DNA of 64,000 nt from Flaveria trinervia (GCA_025506515.1 CM046451.1:68186783-68250782); one strand, 5' to 3'. Shown: positions 9,925 to 21,774, counted from the first letter of the stretch. The notes: a model not told the origin generated them from the letters alone. Numbers and translations are program-made.

Positions 9925-11395
9925 CTAAAACTGAAGAAGTTCTTCTTGCATGGCACTAACCCAAGCCTCATCATTTAGTGCTTCACTAATATACTTTGGC
10001 TCAAACTGAGACACAAAGAAGTGGTATGCACCGTCATGAAGGTATCCTTTTTCCATCACGGAGGAATAATCAACTGTGTATAACTGATTTCTAGTCTGAA
10101 CCCTTGATCTCACATCTCCTATAATGTTATCCAATGGATGATAGATGTTTAGACGTGATCCAGGAGTTGTTGGAACAACCACCTCAAAGTCAAGATTATG
10201 GGCATTTGGTTCTAGGTCTGAGGCAGTAGGAGTCTGAGGTTCTAATGATTCTGAAGTATCACTTGCCGATACTGGTGAACTTGTGTAAGTCGGAACCTGT
10301 ACATCCTGATTGATATGATCATTTTCTTCATTGTCTTTATTAGAGGAAGACTCACTCGCATCAGCTGCTCCCCCTAAGTTGGTAGTATCATAATTTGTTG
10401 AATCTTGAGATGGTGTGTTCAATACATCGTACATCATCTTGTTTGCCAACTCGTCTTCTGAAGTGGGAACAAGTATGTGGAAGGTCTTGAAGAATCCATC
10501 ATAGTCGAAGAAGTAGGCAGGCCCTTTTCCAGCAGGTGGTGTGATATATCTCTGAACATCAACATTACACCACACCTCTACTTGGCCTGTTGAGTTGTTG
10601 TAAACTCTCTTGTTCGGTATGTTGTATCCTAGAAAGATCCCTTCATCAACCTTCTCACTGAGTTTTCCCTCCTGAGTCTTCTTTAGCAGGGTGCACGGAG
10701 CGCCAAACGGCTCGAGATATTCCAAGTTAGGTTTACGTCGCTGTAATAACTCGTAGCATGTTTTGCCATGGCGTTTTACTACCAGAACTCGATTAAGAGT
10801 ATAACATGCATTTACCACAGCTTCATTCCAAAATTGGATAGGCAGTTTCGAGTATACCAGCATTGTTCGTGCCGTCTCTATCAAGCTGCAGTTCTTTCGT
10901 TTAGCAACGCCGTTCATCTGAGGGGTATAAGCTGAGGTAAATTGATGCACAATTCCCTTTTCCTTGCAATAGGCCTCCATCCTCTGATTCTTAAACTCGG
11001 TTCCATTGTCTGAGCGCACCTGTCGTACCTTCAGCTTGTATAGGGATTCTAGTGTGGTTTCCAATTCCTTGAAGGTTTCAAATGTTTCTGATTTGGATTT
11101 CAAAAACATTACCCTAGAGAACCTTGAGTAGTCATCAGTAACTACATAGCAATACAAGTCGCCAGCGATGCTTCTTGTACTGACTAGACCAAACAGATCC
11201 ACGTGAAGAAGCTCAAGAGGAAGGTCCATAGAATGAACTTTCTTTTCCTTATGAGACTTCTTCGGCTGTTTACCCTTTTTGCATGCAACACAGAAATCCG
11301 GGAGTTGGAAGTTTTGACATTTACTCCCCTCACAAGATCATTCTGGATCAAGTGATTCATTTCCTTGGATTTATGTGTCCTATTCTCCTATGCCA
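9925..11395 (-). pseudogene. pol: Copia A integrase and linker, decayed
   Basis: The integrase joins element DNA to the host chromosome. The catalytic Asp residues are seen in LLHVDLFG and VRSDNGTEF. The third catalytic residue, Glu in the NGVAERKN block, is Lys here (codon AAA at 10902-10900), while B, C, D and E keep Glu. The N-terminal HHCC zinc region (11230-11395) is out of frame with the core. The copia C-terminal block EPFGAPCTLL and GIFLGY follow, then a Ser/Asp/Glu-rich linker and VSEALND leading to RT. The core is open from 11229 to 9925. Confidence 0.88.
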
Positions 11396-11841
11396 GGAGC
11401 TTTGGACAAGAAGCATTGGACTTCACCATCCGTTGTGGATGCATTTGAGAGATCCAAAACGTAAAGATCATTATATCTTGAAGCTGACATTAGGATCTGG
11501 TCCTCCGGGATCATGTATTCCTTCTTTAGAACGTAACACTTTTGGTTGTCAAATACTATCTTGAATCCTTTATCACAGATTTGAGAGATAGAAAGCAGGT
11601 TATTTTGTAATTGTTGGACAAAGTTTACCTTATCAAACTTAACCTTCTCATTTCCCACTTCTCCTTGGGTTGTGATATACCCACCTTTGTTTTTAGCAAA
11701 TGAAACATGCCCTCCTTTAATTTGTCTGACATTTGATAAGATAGCTTTGTTTCCTGTCATGTGCCTGGATGCTCCGCTATCAACAATCCACGTGTTAGTC
11801 TCGGAACTATAGCGAACACCCTGCACATTCAATGAAAACAT
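11396..11841 (-). pseudogene. pol: Copia A protease
   Basis: Retroviral-type aspartic protease that would cut the gag-pol polyprotein. The active-site block WIVDSGASRHMTG is intact (Asp codon 11781-11779). It is followed by the FDKVNFVQQLQNNLLSIS region and the start of the gag-pre-integrase part. The segment is open, but it is out of frame with the gag part upstream. Confidence 0.85.
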
Positions 11842-14131
11842 TAGTTCATGTTAGGAACCCAAGCCTTAACTGGCTTGGGTTTCCCTGAGGCATCACATAT
11901 CACAAACTCAACCCACTGACACTTTGAGGTTAAACATTGATCAGAATTCTGTTTGTTCTTATTTTCAGGCACTGAGGAGGTTTTTTCTTTCCATAATCCA
12001 GATTTGTGTAAGGCCTGTTTGTGATAAACAGACGACTGGCTGATGGGTTAAACTTTGGGTTCACAATCCCTTTTAGGAGGCGTCACTGAGTTCCTCTTAA
12101 AAGATCTAGATGTAGATGCAGAAAGTTCAACTTTCTTCCTCGGTGTCTGGTAATAAGGACATCGAGACGCTATGTGACCATACTCTCCACAATTATTGCA
12201 GGATCTGCTTTCAACTTTACGGTTTATTTGTTTTGGTGGAGATGTACTTGTCACACGGTCAACCTTATTGTGTTTGAACTGAGACACTACTTTGTTAGAT
12301 GTATGAGTTGGGTTTACAAAATTAATTACTTTACTTGGTTTTACATCTCTAATCTCTTTTTTCCCTGGACTGTGACATGATGCACATGATTGATTAGATT
12401 TTATAGTCGTTTTAAGTTCTTGTTTGACTTTGTTTGACCCTGACTTTAAACTAACCTTTTTGAATTCTTTTTCCAGGTTAACAGAAGGCATCTTTCCTAT
12501 TGCCTTTGAAGTGGCCTCCTGTTGTTTAGGGTCAGATTCACTTGATTTACTTATGGAATCTGGATCATTAACAAGAGGAGTAGACACCACGTGATCCTTG
12601 ATGGGGTTCTTGTTAATTGGTTTACTTTTGGTATTCATCAATGTCTTAGGTGGTGGTGGAACCACTTTGTATCCCAGTCCCTCCCTATTATTTCTCTCTC
12701 TCACTAATTGTTGGACAATGTGTGATGAGCTTGTCCAACTATGCAGTTTTGATTTAATGAATTGACTTCTACTTCTAAAGCTGCTTTTTGCTTCTTAGTG
12801 TTCTCAAGAGAGTTCAGATAGTACCTAATGTCATTTGCTTGGTTGAAGGCAACTACCTCAGTTTCCCTAAGCTGTTTATTTAATAGGTCTATGTTTTCCT
12901 TGTAACAGTGCTCGTTTTGTTTTAACACTCTATTCGCTTTTGTGCACAGCTCCAGATCCTTTACTAAGCTATCAATATGATCTAATAGCCTCGCAAATTT
13001 TGAATCTATAACTTCTCTGAATTTATTACATTCTAAGCAAGCATGATTATTAAATAGTTGGTCAGTAGTACTTACCTTGGATGTTGAAGAAGAATCAGCC
13101 ATGAGTGCTAGCTCGGTTGTCTCTGGTTCTGGTGATTCAGATGATGATGCAGATTTTTCTTCTTCAGGCAGGTAGTTGACCACATTTGCAGTATCTTTAG
13201 AATTTGACATCACGAGCTCTACTGCTATATCTCCTTCCTTGCAGAATTGTCATCAATATCCTCCACACTAGCTATATTGGACTCTCCTGGTGAGACGAAC
13301 CGAAAGCTCCAGTCCTGTCCTTCATCTTCATTAGCCGTTAAGGCTATTGGATCCTTACTTGATGAGTAAGAATTACTAGTTGTGGCCTTGTCTTGACGGT
13401 TAAATGACGAGAAGGGATATCCATTACCTGTCTTCTTTGGTTTTAGACACTCCCTCTTGAAGTGTCCCTTCTCACCGTAGTTGAAACATGTAACCTATGA
13501 CTTATCAAACCCAAAGGTTGTGTCTTTTGTTGCAACCAGGTTTTGTCCGGTCTTTTTGACAAATTTTTTAACTCGTCGGACAGCACTTGCCAGAGCCCAC
13601 ATTATGTCCATACGTTCCAACTCCATTTCATCCACCTGCTCATAATCTTCATCTGCCAGGCGGCAGTTACCTATCTTTCCAGCTATTAATCCATCGTAGG
13701 ATTGAACCACCACAGCCAAAAGGTCCATATGTTCTCTGGCCACCTCCACAGTTACATTCCCGAGGTGGTCGGTTTTAAGCTTTGCTGCATTAGCTTCAGG
13801 TATCATATATGGGTGCTGGACGACCCTAGCATTTCTGATCCTGAAGTTGAGGGTTGTGTTGGAACTACTGCGCTTGAGATGAAGGCGGTTTGCAGTGGTG
13901 CTCCAGATGTCTTGACTGAAGGAGTAGCATTGTAGAGTGCAGGGTTCTGATCGTAGTTTGCCTTTTGGGCTCGATACTTCATCCTAAGCTCCTCTTCTCT
14001 CAGTTTCAGAATGAAGTCATTTATATCTAACTTCAAGAGCATTCCATTCTGTCTGAGATTTGAAACAAACGAAGCCCATTTTTCTGGTAATCCATCAGCA
14101 AAGTTGGATATCTTATCTTCCATCAAAACGT
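11842..14131 (-). pseudogene. gag: Copia A gag, 5' part deleted
   Basis: Gag forms the particle and binds RNA. The copy lacks the gag start: the leader breaks off near 14131 and continues at a point equal to about 43258 in B, so roughly 0.9 kb of leader and N-terminal gag is gone. The first zinc knuckle near 13450-13495 reads CFNYGEKGHFKREC, with the second Cys changed to Tyr. A coiled-coil-like stretch follows (12704-13100), and a second, intact knuckle CNNCGEYGHIASRC lies near 12150-12195. Several frameshifts separate open pieces. A second knuckle and a long Lys/Ser-rich region are features of Sirevirus gag as I know it. Confidence 0.85.
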
Positions 14132-14227
14132 TAGACTTCGTTTGACACAAAAATATTGCGTTTTTTGATGCAAAAACACAATTTTGTATCAAAACCATTG
14201 AATCAACACGTAATCAAGAGCCTATAG

Positions 14228-14239
14228 GCTCTGATACCA
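14228..14239 (-). other. Primer-binding site of copia A
   Basis: TGGTATCAGAGC on the minus strand, two bases from the 5' LTR end. It is complementary to the 3' end of initiator methionine tRNA, the usual copia primer. Confidence 0.92.
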
Positions 14240-14241
14240 CA

Positions 14242-14979
14242 TGTTAGGATATAGTGTCTGACCAAACACCAACTGATTAACGTGTTAAACCAAAACAAAT
14301 AGTGTGGAATCCTATTTGATTAGTGATCCAATCAGTGAGAACGCATGTAGAGACAATAACGTATTGAATCTAACGTCAAGAATGGATTGGGAATCGATCT
14401 ACAGCGTTCTATGAACTTGGAGTATGAACTTAGAGGCTTCTGGATGGCTAGGGTACGTCTGGAGTCGAAGTGGATTGAATGCTTATGTTTTTCCACGAAT
14501 TAGGTGGTATTTATAGGTTAAGGTTGCTCATTCGTGCGACTGAACCATTAGCATGGCTCATTCGTGCGATTGAGCCATGCAGTTGATCCATTCGCACAAC
14601 TGAGTGTTCAGTCGTACGACTGAGTCAGACACATGAAATTGTTCAGGCGTATGAACTATTTAGGCGCATGGACACTCAGTCGCATGGCCATTCGAACGCA
14701 TGACCACTGTTGGGGCGCATGGTCCAGTCGGACGTATGAGAACTTCACTTCACCAAGTTTAAATGTATTCAATATTATAACATTATGCATAGCAATTTAA
14801 ACAATCACAAACCTCAAACCTATATAATCAAGTCAATATGCGTTAAAAAACTCATTAATGAAATATTAAACATTATAGACACAACCAAACATTTTGTATT
14901 TCATTAAGTACCCAGTAATTACATAAGTGTAAGACATATTACATTCAGATTAGGATCTAGGTACATATATCCATCAACA
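14242..14979 (-). repeat. 5' LTR of copia A
   Basis: In plus orientation TGTTAGGAT...ATCAACA, paired with 1702-2432. TATA box at 14506-14517 and motif array at about 14529-14745. The target duplication ACACA lies at 14980-14984. Confidence 0.94.
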
Positions 14980-16055
14980 ACACATGTTCCCCAAAAAATC
15001 AGAAAAATATTCTAAGTCCTAGGCGCATGGGCACTATGCAGGTGCATGGACACTATTCAAGCGCATGGGGAACAGTTAGGCGCATGGGCCACTTTCGGGC
15101 GCATGAGCACTATGCAGGCGCATGGGGAAACACTTAGTCAAATCCAACCCATTTTCTAGGTGTATGGGTACTATTCAGACGCATGAACACTTAGGCGCAT
15201 GGGCCACTTGGGCACATGGGCACTATTGGGGCGCATGGCCCTACACTTAGTCATCCGACTAACATTTCTAGGCACATGGGCCACTGTTCAGGTGCATGGG
15301 CTGTACTTAAACATTTCTAAGGTAATCTTAGGTGCATGGGCTACTTTTTAGGCGCATGACTTACACTTAATTCTTTCTAAGGCAATTTTAGGCGTATGAG
15401 CCTCACCCAGACGCATGAGCATTCTGTAAAACATGATTCTAGGATGTTTTCAACCTCACTCCTCAAACTCATCTGTTCTAAGCATAATGTGGCTATTCTA
15501 AACATGAGTAGCCTATAAACCATCAAAAACCAACATCCAACATACAAAATACATACGGGTATTCACACATAAACTTGTAAAATCATTTTAATACGTTTCC
15601 AGCCCCAAAGGTAGTTTAAAACATGTAAAAACTGGGGTCTAGAACTCACCTAGTGCAACTTGGGTGTTCTTCCTTTTAACCCGGTTGCAAAGAGTTCAAA
15701 AAACCTAAAAACAAAACCAAAAACACACACACCCAAGCACAAACATAACTCATAAGCACATAAACACATAACCGGGATAAAACCCGTCATAAAAACATAA
15801 AAACCTTGAATTCTTACCTTGAATTCATTTTTCTTTTTCCTCTTCTTCTTCAATCAGAGAGTGTTCTCTGCTCTCTCTCTCTAAAACCGAGAAAAATAGT
15901 GAAGTGAGGTGAGGGTGGGCGGCCATACTCACCTTTACACCAACTTTTGAAAGTTTTGTCCTTTTTGGACACTTTTAGTCCCTCCACTTGGACTTTACTG
16001 CCTTTCTTGCTTTTATTCTTTTTATCTTGTCTTTTAAAAATAACCGGGTGTTACA
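14980..16055 (+). mobile_element. Solo-LTR-like element 1, right part
   Basis: This continues the element cut by copia A and ends CCGGGTGTTACA at 16055. Its last 600 bases align well with the end of solo LTR 2 (around 18360-18858): the passage on pasted AGCCCCAAA, AACTCACCT and CTCTCTCTCTAAAACC is shared. The array in its left half (15010-15430) uses a different unit from the array at the same place in solo LTR 2. No gene. Confidence 0.78.
15010..15430 (+). repeat. GGCGCATGGGCAC motif array in solo LTR 1
   Basis: More than ten units of the type TTAGGCGCATGGGCACTAT with variable spacing. The unit resembles TTTAGGCGCATGGACACT in the LTR of copia A, an element of another superfamily. Confidence 0.85.
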
Positions 16056-16570
16056 CTAGAATACCTTAATGATGATTGAATTGATGATAATAGAAAGGAG
16101 ATAATGCGTCTAAAGTGAATTTGAATTCGAGTTGGTGTTGATGATTGGACTTAACTAATGTTGTGGGAAGCTCTCTATAAATATTTAGTTAGAATGATTG
16201 GAGGATGGAGCTCGCCTAATTGGCAATCCAAGATGAAGTTGGTGATCAATGGTGTAGTGCATGTGTGTTTTGGTTGCAATTAGTGTTTCAGATGGTTCAA
16301 ATGAACTAAGTGAAATGTTTTGCCTCTATTATATAGTATGAATTGCATCAGTTTCGGTTCAAATGAATTCAATGCATGATTCGAATGTTTTGATTCAAAT
16401 TGTAATTGATTATACAATACAGGTTCAACTGAATTGGAGGTTTTGATCATAATAGTCTTAATACTAATTCTATTGAATAATTTGATCAATTTAAAACGGT
16501 TGAGATCGAAACAATTGGTTTTTGAAGGTGGGTTTTGGTTTTCGAGTTGGGACATAATAACAGTTTATGT
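16056..16570. other. Noncoding spacer between the two solo LTRs
   Basis: No gene or repeat end seen. The last five bases (TATGT, 16566-16570) are the left target duplication of solo LTR 2. Confidence 0.7.
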
Positions 16571-16814
16571 TGTAAGGCCCCGTTCCCGGGACACTTATAG
16601 CTGGTAAATCATCGCATATAAAACATATACTTTACATTTAATCATTCATTAAAACATTGTAGCGGAAACATAAAACTAATTTTTCAAATCATTACAAATG
16701 CTTTTACAAGTTAATACAAACATTCATTTCAAAGCATCATTCATTCACATTACAATGCAAAAACATTAAAAAAAGAATGCCATTCAAAATGCCATGTAGC
16801 TGCTCCGTGCCATC

Positions 16815-16868
16815 CTCAGCAATGCTCACCTGCCAACTGGAAAATGCATAAAAGTCAGCGTTGCTGAG
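16815..16868 (+). repeat. Conserved inverted repeat in solo LTR 2
   Basis: CTCAGCAATG (16815-16824) faces CGTTGCTGAG (16859-16868). It is the counterpart of 748-799, with one substitution that would still pair as G-U in RNA. Confidence 0.55.
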
Positions 16869-17826
16869 TGAGTTCTAGTTTTATAATAAAACATACTTTT
16901 CTTTCGTAAAACCATTCTTTACTTTCTCTCAAGTCATACTATACTTTACATTCGTTTGTGATCATACATCATACGTACATACAAATAATATCATTATTAT
17001 CTTCTTTAATCTTTCACACCCATTATTTACTTTTCCTTTCTATCAACCATAAACCCTTCCCTTCTGTTCATGGTACTTGACCTAGGCCTATCATAGACCT
17101 TCTATAACAATGCATCGCACCTTGTGGTCACAGTACCTAGGGTAAAGTTTAGGTTTACTATGCAATACCTTTTTGTTCATGGTTCTGGACCTAGGCCTAT
17201 CACAGACCTTCTATAACGGTGTATCGCACCTCGTGGTCACACTACCTAAGGTATGAATGTAGATGTACCAATGCCATAAGCAATACCTTTCTGCTCATGG
17301 TTCCGGACCTAGGCCTCTCATAGACCTTCTATAACGGTGCATCACACCTCGTGGTCACAGTACCTAAGGTATGCAGCAATAGTTCTATGCAAATGGTCAA
17401 TCATAAAGAAAGACCCCGATGTTCATGCCATGCTTACAAGACTATCTTTACTTTCATTACTTGTTAATGCATGCATTCTTACTTCATGTTCCTTTTTCGT
17501 TATCTTTCACTTTACATTACATAATACTTTTGGTTCATTCATTAACATAACACATAAAGCCACGAAAAGATAAACATACGTCATAATAAGGAACGTAACA
17601 TTCAGTCATCATCATCATACAGGGCACCATCATACATTCATAACATACATCATGTATAATCATACAACATCATTCATTATCATTATGCATATGCATCAAT
17701 CACACATCATACATGCCCATCATACCATCTATGACCTCAAAAGTCAACCTAGATGAACCCCCAGGAACATCTCAAGTCAAAGCCTACGTTCGTCTTTTCC
17801 TCAGAAAGTCAGAAAAAGTCTAAGTG

Positions 17827-18170
17827 TTCATCCGCATTTGCTATAGTTCATCCGCATTTGCTATAGTTCATCCGCATTTGCTATAGTTCATCCGCATTAA
17901 TCTTACTTCATCCGCATTGGCCTTACTCATCCACATTGACTTACCCCATCCACATTGACTTCCTTCATCCGCATTTCCATACTTCATCCGCATTTCCATA
18001 CTTAGTCAATGCTCATCCGCATTGAACTCATCCGCATTAACTGTTCATCCGCATTAACTTACTTAGCAGTTAATACTCATCCGCATTAACTGTTCATCTG
18101 CATTTCTTCCTATTACTTATCAGCATTAACTATTCATCCGTATTTCTTCCCATTACTCATCCGCATTAAT
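17827..18170 (+). repeat. TTCATCCGCATT motif array in solo LTR 2
   Basis: It begins with three perfect tandem copies of a 20-bp unit (TTCATCCGCATTTGCTATAG, 17827-17886) and continues with about fifteen looser TCATCCGCATT units. The copy of this LTR at 502-16055 has an array in the same position made of another unit. The TCCGCATT core recurs in the LTR of copia E. Confidence 0.88.
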
Positions 18171-18858
18171 CTTTTCAAAACTTATACAGATTCTAAAACT
18201 TAACATCTGAGCCTTAAACATCAGATATCAATCTCAAATCACCATTCATCATGTTCTAAGCTTAAATCATACATCCTAAGCCTTAGAATCATCATCAAGC
18301 ATGAACATAGTCACACATCAAATCATAACATCATCATACACACATTCAAACATACGGGTCCGAAACCCAGTTTAATGAAAACATACATTCATGCATTTCC
18401 AGCCCCAAAATCAGTTAAAACAAGTAAAAGAGGGGTCCTAGAACTCACCTTTGCAGCTCTTGAGTATGGCTTCTTCCAAACTCGTTTGCAAATTGAATTC
18501 AACCATCTAGAAACCCACTAAAAACATACCTGAACACATATAAACACATATAAGCATAAACCGAGGACATAACCGGTTAAGAACACCATAAGAACATGAA
18601 TTCTTACCTTGAATTCGAATCCTTTCTAGTTCTTCCTTCAAAACCGAGAATTTGCTGCTCCCAGCTACTCTCTCTCTCTAAAACCCGAAGATCAGTGGTG
18701 TATGTGAGATATGGGCGGCCATACCACCTTTTACACCCACTTTTTAAACATTTTGTCCTTTTGGACACTTTTTACCCCTAGACTTGCGTTTTATTTCTTT
18801 TCTTCCTTTTTCTTCACTTTATTCTTCTTTCTTGAATTTAAAATAACCGGGTGTTACA

Positions 18859-19191
18859 TATGTTTTCGAATCGGAACATATATTGAGTTCAAACTTGGTT
18901 CGCTATCATAGAATAATGGTTTCAATCGGATGTAAATGGTCTAATTTGGTTTGTTGGTGCTCGTCAGAATGGTTGTCAGACTAGTGGTCGGGGGTGGGAG
19001 TCGACGGGTAAAAATTTTAAAACACATTTACACTTCTAGCCCTCGAGATTTTATGTCTAATCAATTTATGTTTAAAATCTTTTTATTCAACTTTTAAAAA
19101 TTACAAATTAAACTCTAAACTTCGAAAATCCTAATTTCAATAATTCACCAAGCTTATAAATCTATAAATAAATAAATAAATAAATATATAT

Positions 19192-19245
<54 letters not shown>

Positions 19246-20349
19246 ATCTTTGAAAACTTGATATTTAGTTATTGGTTCAAATTCAATAAGTAATACTCAT
19301 AATTAACAAATATTTTTTATTAATTTATAAAAATGAAATTATAAACTACAAAAAGTTTTTAATAACTAAATAAAAGTTACAATGGTTGATTTAATCAGTA
19401 AATGAAAAAAATGATTTTGTAATGAATATTTAGTTATATGAATGACTCAAATAGGTTGGTGTTTGATTGACATATTAAATTATGTAACTTGATAAATTGG
19501 TTTGTTTTGAATCTTATTCCAACTTTTATGGCTTTTAGTTTCTTTATAGTATGAATATTTGGGTTTGGGTTATGATTACCATATTGAAATTAGTAGTTTG
19601 TCTATAGGTCCATTTATAGCCCGTTCTATCTTTATCACTGAAATCAATTAAATTAATATGATCATGTCTTTATGATTGTTTAATATGTGTAATTAGTTTA
19701 CAACTCGTGTTTTACAAACCTAAAAACCAAAAGTGATTATTCTTTTCAGTATTGTTTTTATAGAATCCTAAAACTCAATATCATTCGAAGCCGTATAGGT
19801 TATAACAATACCAAAAATTGTACGCAAATCAATTCACAAGAGCGTATTTGGACTGTAGATACTTAGGCTTAAAACTAGGCCTAACAAAGGCCTAAGCCAA
19901 AAGTATAAGACCCAAAAAAACCCATTAAGAAATTCAGGTCATTTGAAGCCTGATTCAGTAACCCTAAGCTCAAATGGTTGCTAGACAAGCTTAACAAATC
20001 ATAACATGAATTATTGTAATCTCACAAACAAACATTTAGATGGATCTACGGTTAATGCAAGAATAATCAGTCTTTCTGCTAGAATAGTGACATGTTTTTT
20101 GTCATGGAAATAGAATATGAGTGATGCTCAGAAAGTGGTCTAATAAAAACAACTTAAAGACTCAATATAGACACTCAATTAAAACCCTAGACACCTAGAC
20201 CTAGACCACTAGATAGGCAAGTGTAACTAATCGACTATAGACAAGACTAAGGAAGACCGGAATCAAACCCTAAAGAAACTATTATAGATTAAACTAGGCT
20301 CAGAAAGGACTAAAACAAAATTGATTAATAATTGGAAGGGGTGCTATCT
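18859..20349. other. AT-rich noncoding DNA
   Basis: No open frame or repeat end is supported. It includes a simple repeat at 19163-19242. Confidence 0.65.
19163..19242. repeat. TAAA and TA microsatellite
   Basis: Five AAAT units pass into about 28 TA units, with one phase slip near 19201. Confidence 0.9.
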
Positions 20350-20711
20350 TGTCAGACCCCCACTTATAGCAGAAACACGAGAATGTAATGCACGAGATCT
20401 TCAGAACACATCGTTAAGTAATAGAGAGGCAATAAATGGTGAAAGTCAATGTGTCATGACGTCACCCGACACAAATGGAGACTTGTGTAGCAGTTAGTCA
20501 ATTTCACGACAAACATAGTCATACAAACCAAATAAGTAGAAATCCAACAGCCCGGGAACAAGTGAACATAAAGTGAATAACAAATAAAAGTCAATGCAAT
20601 TATCAAAGACGTCCAATGAATTATATAATGGAATCCTTAGGTCGTCGCTAAGCCAACATCCCTAGCTATCCTCAATGATTGTTACCTGAAAAGATATGCT
20701 CAAAAGGTCAA
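20350..20711 (+). mobile_element. 5' fragment of a solo-LTR-like element, cut by copia E
   Basis: Begins TGTCAGACCCCC, a common start of Ty3/gypsy LTRs. Near 20670-20710 it resembles the ATCCTCAGCAA..ACCTG..AAAAGTCA block of the two solo LTRs. It stops at the TGTTGGACC start of copia E, so E appears to have landed in it. The remainder would lie beyond the window. The identification rests on short matches. Confidence 0.5.
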
Positions 20712-20794
20712 TGTTGGACCCTAAAAGGATCATACATGCCTATTCAAGTGCTGGGATGATGGTTGTTCTACTAAAATCCCACAAGTCCAAACAT

Positions 20795-21120
20795 TAATGC
20801 GGATGAAGAATCTGCAAAGAAGACAAGTGCGGCTAACCGTATTTGTATATGTGGAAGACATAGAACAAATGCGCATAAGTGTTTGTTCTTCCGCATTAAC
20901 AAAAGCGGATAGCCAAGAAGAAATGCTGACAATTTTTGTACATCTACATTAACTAATACGGATGCCCGGCAGCAAATGCGCATAAGTGTTTGTTCATCCG
21001 CATTTGTCAATGCTGATGATCAAACACTAATGCTAAAGACAAAGAAGAAATGCTAATCAAGATCAACACATCCGCATTAGTCAATGCGGATGAACAAAAT
21101 AAATGCTGATAAAGACTCAG
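20795..21120 (+). repeat. TCCGCATT/AATGCGGA motif array in LTR of copia E
   Basis: Units occur in both orientations. Two facing units form the inverted repeat ATCCGCATT-AGTC-AATGCGGAT at 21070-21091, about 90 nt upstream of the TATA box. Confidence 0.75.
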
Positions 21121-21180
21121 ACTAGTTCTGATGTATAGGTCAAGGGTAGTTTAATTATTTTGTAAAAGGCATTTTATCAG

Positions 21181-21191
21181 CCTATAAATAG
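21181..21191 (+). promoter_or_regulatory. TATA box in LTR of copia E
   Basis: CCTATAAATAG lies downstream of the motif array and about 280 nt before the primer-binding site, a usual place for a copia core promoter. Confidence 0.65.
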
Positions 21192-21461
21192 AATAGAAAA
21201 CCTCCTGTGTGAGGTGACTGTTGATAGATATTATAGACAATCAGAATATTTTGTTTAGTCTTTTGTTCTCAATGTGTATTGTTACTGTTTAATGTTCAAA
21301 CCCTAACATTCATTGTAACCAATCATCTTCACTAATGCAAAAAACATTTATTAGTATTATTGCATTCAATGTTTCTTGATTGTAAGATTCCGCCATACAA
21401 TCATTAACTCAATCATCATATTCGATCCTTGTGACAATATCACTCTCACACCCCAGTCAAT

Positions 21462-21473
21462 TGGTATCAAAGC
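21462..21473 (+). other. Primer-binding site of copia E
   Basis: TGGTATCAAAGC, one base off the methionine-tRNA match TGGTATCAGAGC seen in the other elements. Confidence 0.8.
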
Positions 21474-21774
21474 TTTGACTCTTGGTTCTTTTTCAGATTT
21501 GCCTAGATCTGAACAGAACTCGATTGATCTAGTGATTGAGTTAGTAATAGAGTGTTCGACTACCTTTACTTAGTAAACTGCAGAAATCTCTTCAACAGTC
21601 ACTGTTCATCTGTACTCATCTTCAAGAACAAACCTATGAATAGTTATTACAGTAGAAACATATAAACATCAACAGATCTGGTTATACATAAGCCTATTTC
21701 GACTATTTAGACTAAGTTGAACTTAATAATCAAACTAAGCATTATTCAACAAGGTTAAACAACAGCTTGTTAAA

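Larger units (their letters stand above)
1702..14979 (-). mobile_element. Copia element A (Sirevirus-like), complete but decayed, 13.3 kb
   Basis: Both LTRs are present (738 and 731 bp), and the element is flanked by the 5-bp duplication ACACA (1697-1701 and 14980-14984). On the minus strand the order is 5' LTR, primer-binding site, gag, protease, integrase, RT-RNase H, a 2.6-kb spacer, the extra coding region (aORF), polypurine tract, 3' LTR. The order integrase before RT defines Ty1/copia. The long two-knuckle gag and the 3' extra coding region fit the Sirevirus (SIRE/Maximus) group as I know it. By eye the LTRs differ at about 20 of the first 265 aligned bases, so the insertion is not recent. 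The 5' part of gag is deleted, and pol and aORF carry several stops and frameshifts, so the copy is not autonomous. Confidence 0.93.
16571..18858 (+). mobile_element. Solo-LTR-like element 2, complete, 2.29 kb
   Basis: Starts TGTAAGGCCCCGTTCCCGGG and ends CCGGGTGTTACA, with a perfect 5-bp duplication TATGT (16566-16570 and 18859-18863). Termini of the TG..CA kind plus a 5-bp duplication are the signature of LTR integration. The length without coding sequence or primer-binding site indicates a solo LTR left by LTR-LTR recombination. Large LTRs of this size occur in Ty3/gypsy Tekay/Del elements; that assignment is inference, as no internal region is present here. A related but distinct terminal fragment lies at 20350-20711. 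Confidence 0.85.
20712..21459 (+). repeat. 5' LTR of copia E
   Basis: It runs from TGTTGGACCCTAAAAGG, which resembles the LTR start of copia C, to ...CAGTCA just before the primer-binding site. It contains TCCGCATT motifs (20795-21120), a TATA box at 21181 and AT-rich U5. With no partner LTR in the window the left end is inferred from sequence type alone. Confidence 0.6.

Noticed and set aside
17827..17886. CRISPR-like direct repeats
   Set aside because: Three 20-bp units are directly tandem with no spacers, in a plant LTR, and grade into looser units.
18596..18911. Small protein gene near the end of solo LTR 2
   Set aside because: The frames overlap the LTR end and its flank, and are AT-rich chance frames with no conserved start in LTR 1.
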